From Acidobacteriota bacterium (GTDB lineage Bacteria; Acidobacteriota; Terriglobia; Terriglobales; SCQP01): a DNA stretch of 64,000 nucleotides. The position numbers and the translations under genes are program-made. The stretch is taken from NCBI GenBank assembly GCA_027459505.1, contig DAIDIE010000013.1:1-64000 (forward strand), given 5' to 3'. The notes beneath the pieces are model-generated. The model made no database searches, was not told the origin of the DNA, and saw nothing but the letters and a program-made list of their open reading frames with translations. This document shows positions 27,668 through 37,036 of this stretch, piece after piece. The stretch's first letter is position 1; each line of letters begins with the position of its first letter.

Positions 27668-28438
27668 ATGAGGTCAAGCCTGATCCGTTCAAGCGTAGCC
27701 TTGGGGGCCATCCTTGGGATGGCAATGCCGATGTTCGCCTCCAGTTCCGACAGGACACAGGATGCGTCCCGAGCGCGCAACGCCGCCAAGATCTTCCGCT
27801 CGATCATGAACACGCCGGACAAAGCCATTCCCGATGAGATTCTCGAACATGCCCAGTGCATCGCCATCATCCCCGGCGAAAAGAAATTCGCGTTGGGTTT
27901 GGGCGGCCAATATGGCAAAGGGCTGGTAACCTGCCGCCGCGGCGCCGGCTGGAGCGCTCCCGCCTTCATCCAGGTGGGCGGCGCCAGTTGGGGATTACAG
28001 CTCGGCGGTCAGTCCACCGACATCGTGATGGTGTTCCAGAACCAAAGCGGTGTGCAACACATGCTGAGCAATAAATTCAAGATCGGCGCCGACGCCAGCG
28101 CTGCCGCCGGGCCGGTCGGCCGCCATGCCGCTGCTGCCACCGACATCAGCATGCATTCCAAGATTCTGACCTATTCGCGCAGCCGCGGCGCCTTTGCCGG
28201 CGTGAGCCTGGCGGGCGACGTGGTACAACCCGACGATACGGGCAACCGCGCCATGTATGGCACCAGCGATGTGAACCATATCCTCGCCAGCCACGCCGTT
28301 CCCCCTGCCGCCCGCCCACTGATTGCGGAACTAAGCCGTTTCCGCGTCAACTCGGCGGCGGAAGAGCATGACGTAAAGCCGGTCAAGACGCGCAAGTATC
28401 ACCACAAGAAAAGCACCGCAAAAAGCGACCAGTACTAA
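27668..28438 (+). CDS. Secreted SYLF-domain (YSC84-related) lipid-binding protein
   Basis: A 256-residue protein with a signal peptide (MRSSLIRSSVALGAILGMAM...ASS). The SYLF domain follows: IPDEILEHAQCIAIIPGEKKF, then GKGLVTCRRG, QVGGASWGLQLGGQSTDIVM and the late SRGAFAGVSLAGDVVQ. Eukaryotic SYLF proteins bind phosphoinositides and actin; the role of bacterial exported versions is unknown, probably envelope-related. The Lys/His-rich tail may stick to nucleic acid or membrane. A strong Shine-Dalgarno (AGGGAGGG) precedes the ATG. The stop abuts the thiO stop, and its terminator lies inside thiO. Confidence 0.88.
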   Translation: MRSSLIRSSVALGAILGMAMPMFASSSDRTQDASRARNAAKIFRSIMNTPDKAIPDEILEHAQCIAIIPGEKKFALGLGGQYGKGLVTCRRGAGWSAPAFIQVGGASWGLQLGGQSTDIVMVFQNQSGVQHMLSNKFKIGADASAAAGPVGRHAAAATDISMHSKILTYSRSRGAFAGVSLAGDVVQPDDTGNRAMYGTSDVNHILASHAVPPAARPLIAELSRFRVNSAAEEHDVKPVKTRKYHHKKSTAKSDQY

Positions 28439-29518
28439 TCAGCACTGATTTCCGGCTCTTACCCCCAACTCCCGGCCCGGCGCGAAAGCGGCGAGTGGCA
28501 GTTGGGGGCTTTTCTTTTCCAGCGCATCCGCCAGCACAACCGCCGTGACCGGCGCCATCAGGATGCCATCACGAAAATGCCCCGTAGCCAGCCAGTAGCT
28601 GGAGTCTTCCCACTGCCCCAGATAGGGCAATTCATCCGGAGTTGCCGGCCGCAAGCCCGCCCAACTGCCTACCAGCTCAGCCTGTTGCAATAAAGGCAGC
28701 AACGCCGTGGCGCGCAATCGTAGTTGCTCAATCACATCCGGCTGCACCGATTTGTCGAAGCCGGCATCCTCCAACGTAGCGCCGATGACGACGTTGCCAT
28801 TGCGCCGCGGCGACATGTACACGCGATCACCAACCAGCACGCGCGGCAAGGTCTCGCCCGCCGGCAATCGCATTTCCAGGGCCTGGCCTTTGCGCGGTAT
28901 AACGGGCAAGTCCACCGGCAGCCGCATTTGGCTCGCCCACGAGCCGGCGGCGTTCACCACTGCTGCCGCGCTGCGGCAGCTGCCATCGGCAACCCGCACC
29001 CACGCGCCCTCCGCCGTGCGGCCAACTTCTGTAACCGGTGAATCCTCCGACAGCCGCACGCCCAGTTGCAGCGCGGCTGCCCGCAACGCGCTCATCAACT
29101 GACGGTTATCGACATAATGATCGTCCGGAAAATAATAGGCCGGCCCTTCGAAGCGGACCCCGGGCGCCAGGCGGCGCAACTCCTCCCCACTCAGCGCCGG
29201 ACCACGAGGATGGGCATGGGCATTCGCCCCCAGCAGCACGGTTCCGCACTGCCCATAATCGATGGCGAGCCCAGTCTCCGTTTGCAATTGCCGCACAAAC
29301 GCGGGGTAAAGCCGTGCGCTGGCTACAGCCAACGTCGCATAGGGCGAGTCCGGCGCCATTTGCGTTGCCGCCAGCATGCCTGCCGCCGCCCCGGAAGCTT
29401 CATTGCCGCAGCGGCCGCGTTCGTGAAGCTCGACGGTCAACCCACGCCGCCGAAGTTCGCACGCCAGACTCAAACCGATTACGCCGCCGCCGATAATGAG
29501 GACGTCTGTTGCAGGCAT
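28439..29518 (-). CDS. thiO: FAD-dependent glycine oxidase ThiO-like protein
   Basis: A 359-residue DAO-family flavoenzyme. The dinucleotide-binding motif DVLIIGGGVIGLSLACELRR is at the N-terminus, and the GSWAGLRPATPDELPYLG and TGHFRDGILMAPVTA motifs near the end are characteristic of ThiO. ThiO oxidises glycine to iminoglycine for the thiazole of thiamine. No other thiamine genes are nearby, so another amino-acid oxidase activity is possible. The ATG at 29518 was preferred to a TTG at 29527; a TAAAAT box ends eight bases before it. Confidence 0.88.
   Translation of the reverse strand: MPATDVLIIGGGVIGLSLACELRRRGLTVELHERGRCGNEASGAAAGMLAATQMAPDSPYATLAVASARLYPAFVRQLQTETGLAIDYGQCGTVLLGANAHAHPRGPALSGEELRRLAPGVRFEGPAYYFPDDHYVDNRQLMSALRAAALQLGVRLSEDSPVTEVGRTAEGAWVRVADGSCRSAAAVVNAAGSWASQMRLPVDLPVIPRKGQALEMRLPAGETLPRVLVGDRVYMSPRRNGNVVIGATLEDAGFDKSVQPDVIEQLRLRATALLPLLQQAELVGSWAGLRPATPDELPYLGQWEDSSYWLATGHFRDGILMAPVTAVVLADALEKKSPQLPLAAFAPGRELGVRAGNQC
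28462..28518 (+). terminator. Terminator of the SYLF gene, embedded in the thiO 3' end
   Basis: Perfect 9-base arms CCCCCAACT (28462-28470) and AGTTGGGGG (28500-28508) enclose a GC-rich inner region and are followed by CTTTTCTTTT. It serves plus-strand transcription but lies within the last codons of the convergent thiO gene. Confidence 0.65.
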
Positions 29519-29591
29519 AGAACTCAATTTTAAAGCCCGTCAGTCCACCCCGCGGATGACCACAGTCACAGCGGACCACTCCAACCGACGA

Positions 29592-30368
29592 CTAGGAAGC
29601 TTGGCGAGGATACTGCGGGGCCCTATTTGAGGAGCTGGATGTGCTGGTCTTGACCGGCTGCGCCGCCGGCGTCTCTACCGCGCGGATGATCAGCCGTTTG
29701 GGCGCCGGACCAACCCAGTAGGTGGGATAGCAGGTCACCAGCGTCAGCTCTGGGGTGCTTTGGACCGCCGGATCGGGCCCCAACAAATCCGTGCGGTCGG
29801 GCGTGACGATTTTCTTCCAGGCGACCCGGAAGGTAAACGTCTTACCGTCGCGCTGCACTTGAATTGGGTCGCCGGGATGCAGTTCAACCACATGCCTGAA
29901 AAACGTGTCACGATGCCCCGCGACTACACTGTTTCCCACACGTCCCGGCAAGGGCGTGCTGCGCATCCAGCCTGGTCCAGCCAAAAGCGAGGTGTAATCG
30001 GTGCCCGGAACGATGATGTCCTTCAGATCGATGGTGGGCATCACCAGCCGCATGATCGCGTTGGCGCCCTGATCGTCCGCAACCGCCTGTCCCGACAGGC
30101 GCGCCTGCCGCGCCTGTTGTTGCTGCCGTTCAAATCGCTGCTGTAAGGCGCGCTGTTGATAGCCCATGTAGCCGTACTGCGCCCCCGCCGCAATGAGCAG
30201 GGCAAGGCCGCTGAAGGTCAGCACTCTGGCAAGATCCAGGCGGAACGAAATGCGGCTCCCCCCCTTTTCGTGGCCAGCCCGCGCATGCTTTGCTGACGGT
30301 CGCAAGGATTGCCAAGCTGCAGTCAGCCGCGCCCGTACTCCAGACAGATCCCAATGGGGCATAAACAC
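29592..30368 (-). CDS. Class-D-like sortase
   Basis: A 258-residue membrane-anchored transpeptidase. One N-terminal transmembrane helix (VLTFSGLALLIAAGAQYGYM), a Gln/Arg-rich linker and the sortase barrel follow. The catalytic His is at about 152 (VVAGHRDTFFRH), Cys at 213 (LTLVTCYPTYWVG) and Arg at 225 (KRLIIR). The TLVTCYP and PKRLIIRA contexts fit class D. Sortases are best known in monoderms; here the host is a diderm. No neighbouring product has an LPXTG-like sorting tail. GTG at 30368 or ATG at 30362 could be the start. Confidence 0.9.
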   Translation of the reverse strand: MFMPHWDLSGVRARLTAAWQSLRPSAKHARAGHEKGGSRISFRLDLARVLTFSGLALLIAAGAQYGYMGYQQRALQQRFERQQQQARQARLSGQAVADDQGANAIMRLVMPTIDLKDIIVPGTDYTSLLAGPGWMRSTPLPGRVGNSVVAGHRDTFFRHVVELHPGDPIQVQRDGKTFTFRVAWKKIVTPDRTDLLGPDPAVQSTPELTLVTCYPTYWVGPAPKRLIIRAVETPAAQPVKTSTSSSSNRAPQYPRQAS

Positions 30369-30402
30369 TGTGATGCCCCATCCCGGCTTGGGGTTGAAGA
30401 GG

Positions 30403-33400
30403 CTAGCGGCTCGCGCCCATGCCGCCTGTCGCCGCGGGCGTTACGGTTGGTTCCCCGCCAATATGGCGCGTGTTGTACTTCAGACGGTACTTCAAATGCC
30501 AGAGCGGCTCATTAAAGGGCGTCCACTCGTGGGCCGGATAGTTCACACCATGCAGCGGCAGTGGACGAATCGAGTTCCGGTTGTAGTCCAGAAACTCGGT
30601 CCCTTTGGTGAAGCCGTCGGCGCAAAAGAAAAACGTCCGCACCCATCCCGGTCGCAGCACCGGAAGCCGGCGCGCGTCGAAGTGCAGTGCCACCTCGTCC
30701 CCAGGCGCCATGATTGCGTACTCGTCGTCTACCGACTTCAGCAACGGCCGTATGTCTCCGTAGCGAGTGTAGTCGCCGGCCGGAGTGGCAAAGTGGACGT
30801 CCGTCAACTCGTTGTAGACGTAGCTCTCCGGCGAACGCCGTACCTCGGCGGGAAAACCGTAATGCCGCAGAGTGGCGCGCTCCGGCTGCAGCCGCGTGAC
30901 CTTCAGCCCCACCTCGGGAGCGTTGAGGCTTAGTTCCGCGCGATCCCAGTAGATGGCCAGATTGGTCCTTATGCGAATCCGGTGATCGCCCTTCGGGAAC
31001 AAGTGCAAGTACGGAGTGAGATCGACAACGATCCAGCGCGGCAAACCCGCCGGCATGCCGAGTGACGCTTTCACCACCCGCCATCCGCCTCGTCCATTGG
31101 GAATCTCCAGGTCGGGAACATTCATGTTGATGCCAGCGTGGTATGCCGTCCACACCGTATTCGGGAAATAGTAATCGGTCCAGCCATGCAGCAGAAGCTG
31201 CGCGGAATGAACACCGCGCAGGGTACCCAGGCCAAGCGTAAGCGAATGTTCCCCAACGACTTCGCGCAAAGCCGAATGCGCCTTGATCGGAATGGTACGG
31301 CCCCGCCTCAGATCGGGCAGCGCGTTGCGGCCGCTCTCGTCCACGGCGCTCACCGGGAGCCGCAACTTCTTCACCGGCCAGAGATGAAACCGTGGCGCAG
31401 TTCCATCTGGCTGATACTTGTCGTTGGTGAACACGTCCGTGCCGGCCGGATGATCCACCGCCATCAGGTGTACCTGATCCAGGTAAACCACTTCCGCCAT
31501 CTGATCGTTAAACCGGAAGTCATAGCCGCCGTGACGCTCGCGCACGGCGCTGGCTGGGATTTTCAGACATTCCGAGGTTTGCGGCTGATCGTATTCACTG
31601 GGACTCACCCATTCACCGACCACGCCTGGCCCAACAATATCATCGACGAACGCAAACCGCCGTCCATCCCAGCTATACAGAATGGGACAGGAACCACCTT
31701 TGCGGTCCAATTCCCGGTAGGTTTTCTCCGCCACATGCCCGGGGATCTCGTCCTGGTCCACACCGGTGGGCCAGAGGATGCGAACCGTATCGATCTCCTG
31801 CTGTCCCAATCCAAACAACGCGCTCGTCGAGTTCTCCCCGAGGTACCCCGAGCCACCTTCCACCTCGAGTTTTTGCCAGAGTCCGCCGGCGCGAATGCTC
31901 TCCTTGTTGCCAATGCCGAGGCTATTGTCCTTGAGTCCGTGCACGATGAGCCGGAAAGAATGGTTCGCGGTGGCGCCCTGGTTGCGCAAATAAATTGGCG
32001 AGCCTCCGGCTTGGGTCACCAACAGATCGGGCGCCCCCTGTCCGGACAGATCGACCGCCAGCAGGGTTCGCGGATTCTTCACCACGACGTTGGCCAAACC
32101 CGTCTCCGCGCTGGCATCCGCAAAGCCGCCGTCGCCCAGGTTTCGATAGAGAAAAATGCGATCTTTTCCATCGACACGGCCCACAAAGGCCACGTCGACA
32201 AAACCATCATTGTCAAAGTCGATCGCGGTTGCGCCCCAGGCGCTCTCCACCTTGCTGTTGATCGCTGGAAGCGGCACTGGAACAAAGCGTCCCGTACCCG
32301 TATTGCGCAGGAGCACGGGCGGCCCGTGACGGCGGGTCAGAAACAGATCCATCCAGCCGTCCTTGTTGTAATCCAGCGCAATCACTCCCCGCGCGTCCTG
32401 GGTGGCCGCCGCCGGCCAGGGCGCCAGCGGTTCAAAGCGACCGTTTCGCAGGTTGCGATAAAGGCTGGCCGGACCGTCGCGGCGCGTCAGGACAATATCA
32501 ACTGCATGGTCGTTATCGAAGTCGGTTGCCAGGATACCGGAATAGGAGCCCGGCTTCTGTCCGATTCTGGACTTCACCGCCTCCGCTGCGAACTTGCCCG
32601 TTCCCAGGTTGCGGAACACCTGTGCCGTCCCTTTTGCGCCCGAATCGCTGACCACGATGTCCAGAAAGCCGTCGTGATCGAGGTCGACAAAGGCCGCCGC
32701 GCGGTTCTCGCCGGCGCTCTTCACGCCACTCGCCGCGCCCACCTCCTTGAACTTGCCATTGCCCTCGTTGTGAAAAAGAAGGATGTGGTGCGGCTCGGTC
32801 ACCAGCAGGTCCGCTTTGCCGTCATTGTCGTAATCGCCAACGCTGCAGGCAATGCCATGCTCGGTCCGCTCCAGCCCGGAACCGGCGGTCACGTCCTGTA
32901 AATGTCCGCCACCCAGGTTGCGATACAGCGCCGGGCGCCCGTTGCTGTTGACCAGAAACAGCCCAGGACGTCCATCGCCAAAGGCATCGATCACGCACGC
33001 CCCGGGACCAGCGGAATCGTCGGGATCGCTCGCCCCATCTTTAAACGTCAGACCCACGGCTTTGCTGTCATCGACGAACTTCACCGCCACCGGGTGGGGC
33101 TTGACTTGCAAGTTGCGCGGCACCAGCGCAATCACTTTGCCAAAGTCACCTTCGCTGCCGTACACCGTTCCCTCGGAAGTATTGAGCGGAAGTTGCCGCA
33201 GCGCCTGAAAACGCCGCAGGTAGAGCATGGCGCGGGCGCTATCCCCTTTGGCGCGATAGGCATTGGCCAAACCAAAAACCGCCGAGACGTTATACGGGTT
33301 CGCGCGCACAGCGCGATCGTAGTAGATGATGGCCTGGTTGTACTGCCGCAGATGAAAGCTGCAAAAGCCGGCGTAGTAGTTGGCGTCCTTGTCCCCCGGT

Positions 33401-33804
33401 GCGCGCACCAGAACCTGGCGGAACTCGCGTAGAGCGGTCGTGTAATCACCCGTATTCTTGGCGATCAGCCCCAGCGTGTAATGGGCGTGCAGGTTGCCGG
33501 CATCGTGCCGCAATACCGTGCGAAGCGTGGCCTGCGCCTTGCTGTTGTGCCCCGCCGCGTATTGCGCAATGCCCAGGTTGACGCGCGCCTCCGTAAAGCC
33601 TGGCGCCGCCGCCAACGCAGCGCGAAACTGCGCGCGCGCCGGGGCAAACTCGTTGCGCCCCATGTAGGCCACACCCAAATTGTTCGCGTGCAGCGCGCGT
33701 TGCCAACCGGAAGCCGGCGAGGATGCGCTTGCGGCGGGAACGGCAAACGCCAGAGGGGAAAGCCCGCAACTCACAAACAGGGCGCAGAGGAAGGCACGAA
33801 ACAT
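30403..33804 (-). CDS. Large exported TPR / FG-GAP (VCBS) / ASPIC-UnbV protein
   Basis: A 1133-residue secreted or periplasmic protein. The ATG at 33804 starts a signal peptide (MFRAFLCALFVSCGLSPLAFA); the longer open frame upstream looks non-coding. Residues about 30-205 form TPR repeats (ALHANNLGVAYMGRNEFAPA and so on). About 240-610 are FG-GAP/VCBS repeats with Ca-binding-like D-x-D-x-D-G loops (DYDNDGKADLLV, DLDHDGFLDIVV, DFDNDGFVDVAF). An ASPIC/UnbV segment follows (GLGQQEIDTVRILWPTG). The last 430 residues resemble long CRTAC-type proteins. Probably beta-propeller-mediated binding; function unknown. Confidence 0.85.
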   Translation of the reverse strand: MFRAFLCALFVSCGLSPLAFAVPAASASSPASGWQRALHANNLGVAYMGRNEFAPARAQFRAALAAAPGFTEARVNLGIAQYAAGHNSKAQATLRTVLRHDAGNLHAHYTLGLIAKNTGDYTTALREFRQVLVRAPGDKDANYYAGFCSFHLRQYNQAIIYYDRAVRANPYNVSAVFGLANAYRAKGDSARAMLYLRRFQALRQLPLNTSEGTVYGSEGDFGKVIALVPRNLQVKPHPVAVKFVDDSKAVGLTFKDGASDPDDSAGPGACVIDAFGDGRPGLFLVNSNGRPALYRNLGGGHLQDVTAGSGLERTEHGIACSVGDYDNDGKADLLVTEPHHILLFHNEGNGKFKEVGAASGVKSAGENRAAAFVDLDHDGFLDIVVSDSGAKGTAQVFRNLGTGKFAAEAVKSRIGQKPGSYSGILATDFDNDHAVDIVLTRRDGPASLYRNLRNGRFEPLAPWPAAATQDARGVIALDYNKDGWMDLFLTRRHGPPVLLRNTGTGRFVPVPLPAINSKVESAWGATAIDFDNDGFVDVAFVGRVDGKDRIFLYRNLGDGGFADASAETGLANVVVKNPRTLLAVDLSGQGAPDLLVTQAGGSPIYLRNQGATANHSFRLIVHGLKDNSLGIGNKESIRAGGLWQKLEVEGGSGYLGENSTSALFGLGQQEIDTVRILWPTGVDQDEIPGHVAEKTYRELDRKGGSCPILYSWDGRRFAFVDDIVGPGVVGEWVSPSEYDQPQTSECLKIPASAVRERHGGYDFRFNDQMAEVVYLDQVHLMAVDHPAGTDVFTNDKYQPDGTAPRFHLWPVKKLRLPVSAVDESGRNALPDLRRGRTIPIKAHSALREVVGEHSLTLGLGTLRGVHSAQLLLHGWTDYYFPNTVWTAYHAGINMNVPDLEIPNGRGGWRVVKASLGMPAGLPRWIVVDLTPYLHLFPKGDHRIRIRTNLAIYWDRAELSLNAPEVGLKVTRLQPERATLRHYGFPAEVRRSPESYVYNELTDVHFATPAGDYTRYGDIRPLLKSVDDEYAIMAPGDEVALHFDARRLPVLRPGWVRTFFFCADGFTKGTEFLDYNRNSIRPLPLHGVNYPAHEWTPFNEPLWHLKYRLKYNTRHIGGEPTVTPAATGGMGASR

Positions 33805-34040
33805 AGGCGATCGGTATCCTTGCTGGGAGCTGATCCCATTGTAGGGGAGAGAAGCCTCCGGCCGGGGCCGAATGCTACCATGGGGTTCGTCGCCCAGCCT
33901 CTTTGCGGCCTGATCGCCGGTGGCTTTACCAGTCGCTCGCGGGTGCGGCAACTGGGAGGCTACTCCGGACTTGGGCTGCCACCGCGGCCTGCGATTTCGA
34001 GCTGTCCATTCGTTCGAAGCGGCCCGCTGCTTTTTTCGCC

Positions 34041-35000
34041 ATGAGCCTAGAAACCGCCAAAAAAGTTTTGCAGATCGAGGCAGAGGCCATTCAGAGGCTG
34101 GTCCCGCGGCTGGACGCCGGCTTTCTGCAGGCCATCGATCTGCTCATGGGCTGCACGGGCCGCGTCGTGGTCAGTGGCATGGGCAAGAGCGGCATCATTG
34201 GCAAAAAGATCGCCGCCACCCTCAGCTCCACGGGAACCCCTTCCCTGTTTCTCCATCCGGCCGAGGCATTGCACGGCGATCTGGGCATGCTGGTCGCCGG
34301 CGACGTGGTTATCGCGCTCTCTTACAGCGGCGAGACGCAGGAGATCCTGAACCTGCTGGCCATGGTCAAGCGCCTCAACCTCCGGCTCATTGCCCTTACC
34401 GGTGGCCCATCGTCAACTCTGGGGCGCGCCGCCGACCTGGTCCTGGACGTAAGCGTGGCCAACGAGGCCTGCTCGCTTGGCCTCGCGCCTACCGCGTCAA
34501 CGACCGCGGCACTGGCCATGGGAGACGCCCTCGCCATCGCGCTGGCCGAACGCCGCGGCTTCACCGCGGAAGACTTTGCCGGCCTGCACCCGGGCGGCAA
34601 GTTGGGCAAGCGCCTCACCCCGGTTTCCGAACTCATGCACCGCGGCGAACGCCTCCCCTGCGTCGCGCCCGCCACGCCCCTGCCCGCGGTCATCTATGAA
34701 ATGAGCCGCAAGGGCTTCGGCGTCACCGCCGTGGTCGATGAGGGCGAGAAGCTGCTCGGGATTATTTCCGACGGCGATTTGCGCCGCCTGTTGGAAAAGC
34801 ACGGCGCCGCCGCCGTTCAAATGTGCGCCGGGCAAATCATGAACCCCCATCCCCATACGATTGCGCCGCATCAACTCGCGCCCGTCGCCTTGCACGAACT
34901 GGAACGCTACCGCATTACCTGTCTGCTGGTCACCGGCCCCGATCAGTGCTTGTTGGGCCTGGTCCATCTCCATGACCTATGGACAACCGAATTGATGTAA
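34041..35000 (+). CDS. kdsD: Arabinose-5-phosphate isomerase KdsD
   Basis: A 319-residue enzyme converting ribulose-5-phosphate to arabinose-5-phosphate, the first step of Kdo synthesis for LPS. A SIS domain (GRVVVSGMGKSGIIGKKIAATLSSTGTPS split across about residues 35-65; SYSGETQEI) is followed by two CBS domains (LPAVIYEMSRKGFGVTAVVD and the C-terminal repeat). The ATG at 34041 (MSLETAKKVLQ) fits the family; the upstream open-frame extension does not. Followed after 34 bases by kdsC, so the two form a Kdo operon. Confidence 0.95.
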   Translation: MSLETAKKVLQIEAEAIQRLVPRLDAGFLQAIDLLMGCTGRVVVSGMGKSGIIGKKIAATLSSTGTPSLFLHPAEALHGDLGMLVAGDVVIALSYSGETQEILNLLAMVKRLNLRLIALTGGPSSTLGRAADLVLDVSVANEACSLGLAPTASTTAALAMGDALAIALAERRGFTAEDFAGLHPGGKLGKRLTPVSELMHRGERLPCVAPATPLPAVIYEMSRKGFGVTAVVDEGEKLLGIISDGDLRRLLEKHGAAAVQMCAGQIMNPHPHTIAPHQLAPVALHELERYRITCLLVTGPDQCLLGLVHLHDLWTTELM

Positions 35001-35034
35001 ACGCGCCGCGAGCGCCGCGGCGGCTGGAGAACAT

Positions 35035-35646
35035 GTGAGCGAATTGCGATCAACGGAATTGGGCGAAGCGCGTCCTGGCGCCTGGGAACGTGCTGGGCGT
35101 ATTCAACTGGTCATCTTTGATGTCGATGGCGTTTTGACCGACGGCACCATTTGGTTCGCCCCCCTGCCAGTGGCTGCCACCGGCGATGCGGCAGCTCCCG
35201 CCTTTAGCCTGCTTGAGATCAAGGGCTTCAGCGCACATGATGGAGTGGGGATTTCGCTGGCCCGCATGGCCGGTTTGCGCACGGGCGTGATCACCAAACG
35301 CCATACCGAAGCCGTCGCCGCCCGGGCTCGCGATTTAAAGATGGACTTCGTCCGCCAGGGTATCGAGCACAAACAACGTGAACTGGAGGCCGTCGCCCGC
35401 GAAGCTGCGTTGCCGCTGGAGCAGATCTGTTGCGTCGGCGATGACCTGATCGATCTGCCCATGATGCGACTCTGTGGACTGGCGGCCGCTCCCGCCAACG
35501 CCCGCCCGGAAGTGCAGCGCTTTGCGCATTTTGTAACCCGTTCTACCGGCGGAGCCGGCGCCGCGCGCGATGTCATCGAGTTTGTCTTGCAGGCCCGCGG
35601 TATTCAGCAGGAAATTTTGGAACGCTTTTTGCAGGCGCGCTCCTGA
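35035..35646 (+). CDS. kdsC: 3-deoxy-D-manno-octulosonate-8-phosphate phosphatase KdsC
   Basis: A 203-residue HAD-superfamily phosphatase that makes free Kdo. The nucleophile motif FDVDGVLTDGTIWF starts at about residue 25, with GLRTGVITKRHTE and CVGDDLIDLPMM as later HAD motifs. It has no cap domain, as usual for the tetrameric KdsC. The GTG at 35035 is used as start. The N-terminal 20 residues are longer than in many homologues. A 15-residue insert (PLPVAATGDAAAPAF) sits just after the first motif. It partners kdsD. Confidence 0.94.
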   Translation: MSELRSTELGEARPGAWERAGRIQLVIFDVDGVLTDGTIWFAPLPVAATGDAAAPAFSLLEIKGFSAHDGVGISLARMAGLRTGVITKRHTEAVAARARDLKMDFVRQGIEHKQRELEAVAREAALPLEQICCVGDDLIDLPMMRLCGLAAAPANARPEVQRFAHFVTRSTGGAGAARDVIEFVLQARGIQQEILERFLQARS

Positions 35647-35776
35647 GCGCCCACGCTTCTCCTGAAGCACCTGAGCTCGCGGATGGTTCGCGGATGGTCC
35701 GTTGTATCGTTGTACCCGCCCTGCCCCTTAGCAACGTTTTCAGTTTAGAGACTTCAGCCGGAGAGGACGTTCGCGC

Positions 35777-37036
35777 GTGACATCACACGGCCCCATCACC
35801 TGGCATTGGCTGCTCATCCTCCCCACGCTTGGCGCCATGGTCTACGTGCAGCGCTTCTGGTTTTATGAAACGCGGCGCTGGTGGCTGGCGCTGGTGTCCG
35901 GCCGTCAATCCGCCGCCTCCGCCGTGCGCTGGCATCGCGCCGCGTTTCTTGCTTTTCTTGCCGGCCTGCTGCTGGTATCGGCGACTCATCATTACCGGGT
36001 ATCCGCCTGGGACTATTGGCTCACGGTAGCCGTGGCCATTTACCTGGTCACCAGCGTGCTCGCCGCCTTGCCGCTGATGTTGTTGCGTTGGAGCGAGAAA
36101 CGCGCGGGGCAGAGACAGTGGCATTGGTGGCGTGCTCCGGAAGTGACCATACCTCGCGACACCGCCGCCCAACAACCGCGGCCTGAGGGCACGGCACGCC
36201 CGGCCGCTGGCCGCCGCCGCTTTCTACAACTCGCCAGCGGCGCCCTGGTGGCCGCACCTTTAGCGGCCAGCGCCTATGGCTTTGCCGGCGAACGCCTCGA
36301 CGTGCAGTTGGACCAGGTGCGCCTGCCGCTGGGGCCGCTCGCGGCTGGCGCACGCGGCCGCACCATTGCGCAGATCTCCGACATTCACATCAGCCCCTAT
36401 TTCTCCGCCCTCGACCTGCGCCGTGTGGTGGACATGGTCAACGAGCTGAACGCCGATGTCGTCATCATCACCGGAGACTTTGTCACCTTCGCCGGCGAAT
36501 CCCAGTATGACTGCGTGCGTGAATTGCAGCGGCTGCGCGCCAGGACTGCGCGTCTGGGTTGCCTGGGAAATCACGAAGTTTATACCCACACCCAGGACAG
36601 CATCACTGCTCTATGCGCCGAACGCGACATTGACGTTCTCCGCCAGCGTGCCCGGCCGGTGCGCCTGGGCAACGCCACAGTGAACTTCACCGGCATTGAC
36701 TTTCTGTTTCCCGGGTTTGAGAACAGGGTGCGGCGTATCGCACCACTGCTGGCCCACGATCAGGCCAACGTCCTGCTCTCGCATAATCCCAATGTGTTCG
36801 ATCACCTGACCGGCATGCCAGTCGACGCCTGTCTCTCCGGACATACCCATGGCGGACAGATTCGCCTCGACCTGCTGGGCTTGGACGTAACTCCGGCACT
36901 GCTGATGAGCCCTTACGTGGCTGGCCGCTTTCAGCGTGGCCGTACAACTTTGTACGTGAATCGTGGGCTGGGAACGATCGGTGTTCCTATTCGCCTCGGT
37001 GCGCCGCCGGAAATCACCCTATACGAAGTTTCCTGA
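35777..37036 (+). CDS. Membrane-anchored metallophosphoesterase (YkuE-like)
   Basis: A 419-residue calcineurin-type phosphoesterase. The first 105 residues carry about three transmembrane helices. A linker then has a Tat-like RRRFLQLASGALVAAP stretch, now internal. The catalytic domain has the metal motifs AQISDIHISPYFS, ITGDFVTF, LGNHEVYTH, LSHNP and SGHTHGGQ. Members hydrolyse phosphodiesters such as UDP-diacylglucosamine or unknown envelope lipids; the substrate here is not known. GTG start at 35777. Confidence 0.88.
   Translation: MTSHGPITWHWLLILPTLGAMVYVQRFWFYETRRWWLALVSGRQSAASAVRWHRAAFLAFLAGLLLVSATHHYRVSAWDYWLTVAVAIYLVTSVLAALPLMLLRWSEKRAGQRQWHWWRAPEVTIPRDTAAQQPRPEGTARPAAGRRRFLQLASGALVAAPLAASAYGFAGERLDVQLDQVRLPLGPLAAGARGRTIAQISDIHISPYFSALDLRRVVDMVNELNADVVIITGDFVTFAGESQYDCVRELQRLRARTARLGCLGNHEVYTHTQDSITALCAERDIDVLRQRARPVRLGNATVNFTGIDFLFPGFENRVRRIAPLLAHDQANVLLSHNPNVFDHLTGMPVDACLSGHTHGGQIRLDLLGLDVTPALLMSPYVAGRFQRGRTTLYVNRGLGTIGVPIRLGAPPEITLYEVS

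Noticed and set aside
31138-32901. 587-codon plus-strand open frame
   Set aside because: Antisense shadow of the FG-GAP/UnbV gene; His/Arg-rich with no domain, and the minus frame has clear repeats.
33805-33951. 49-residue N-terminal extension of the FG-GAP protein
   Set aside because: It would bury the signal peptide; the ATG at 33804 has an AAGGA upstream and a clean leader.
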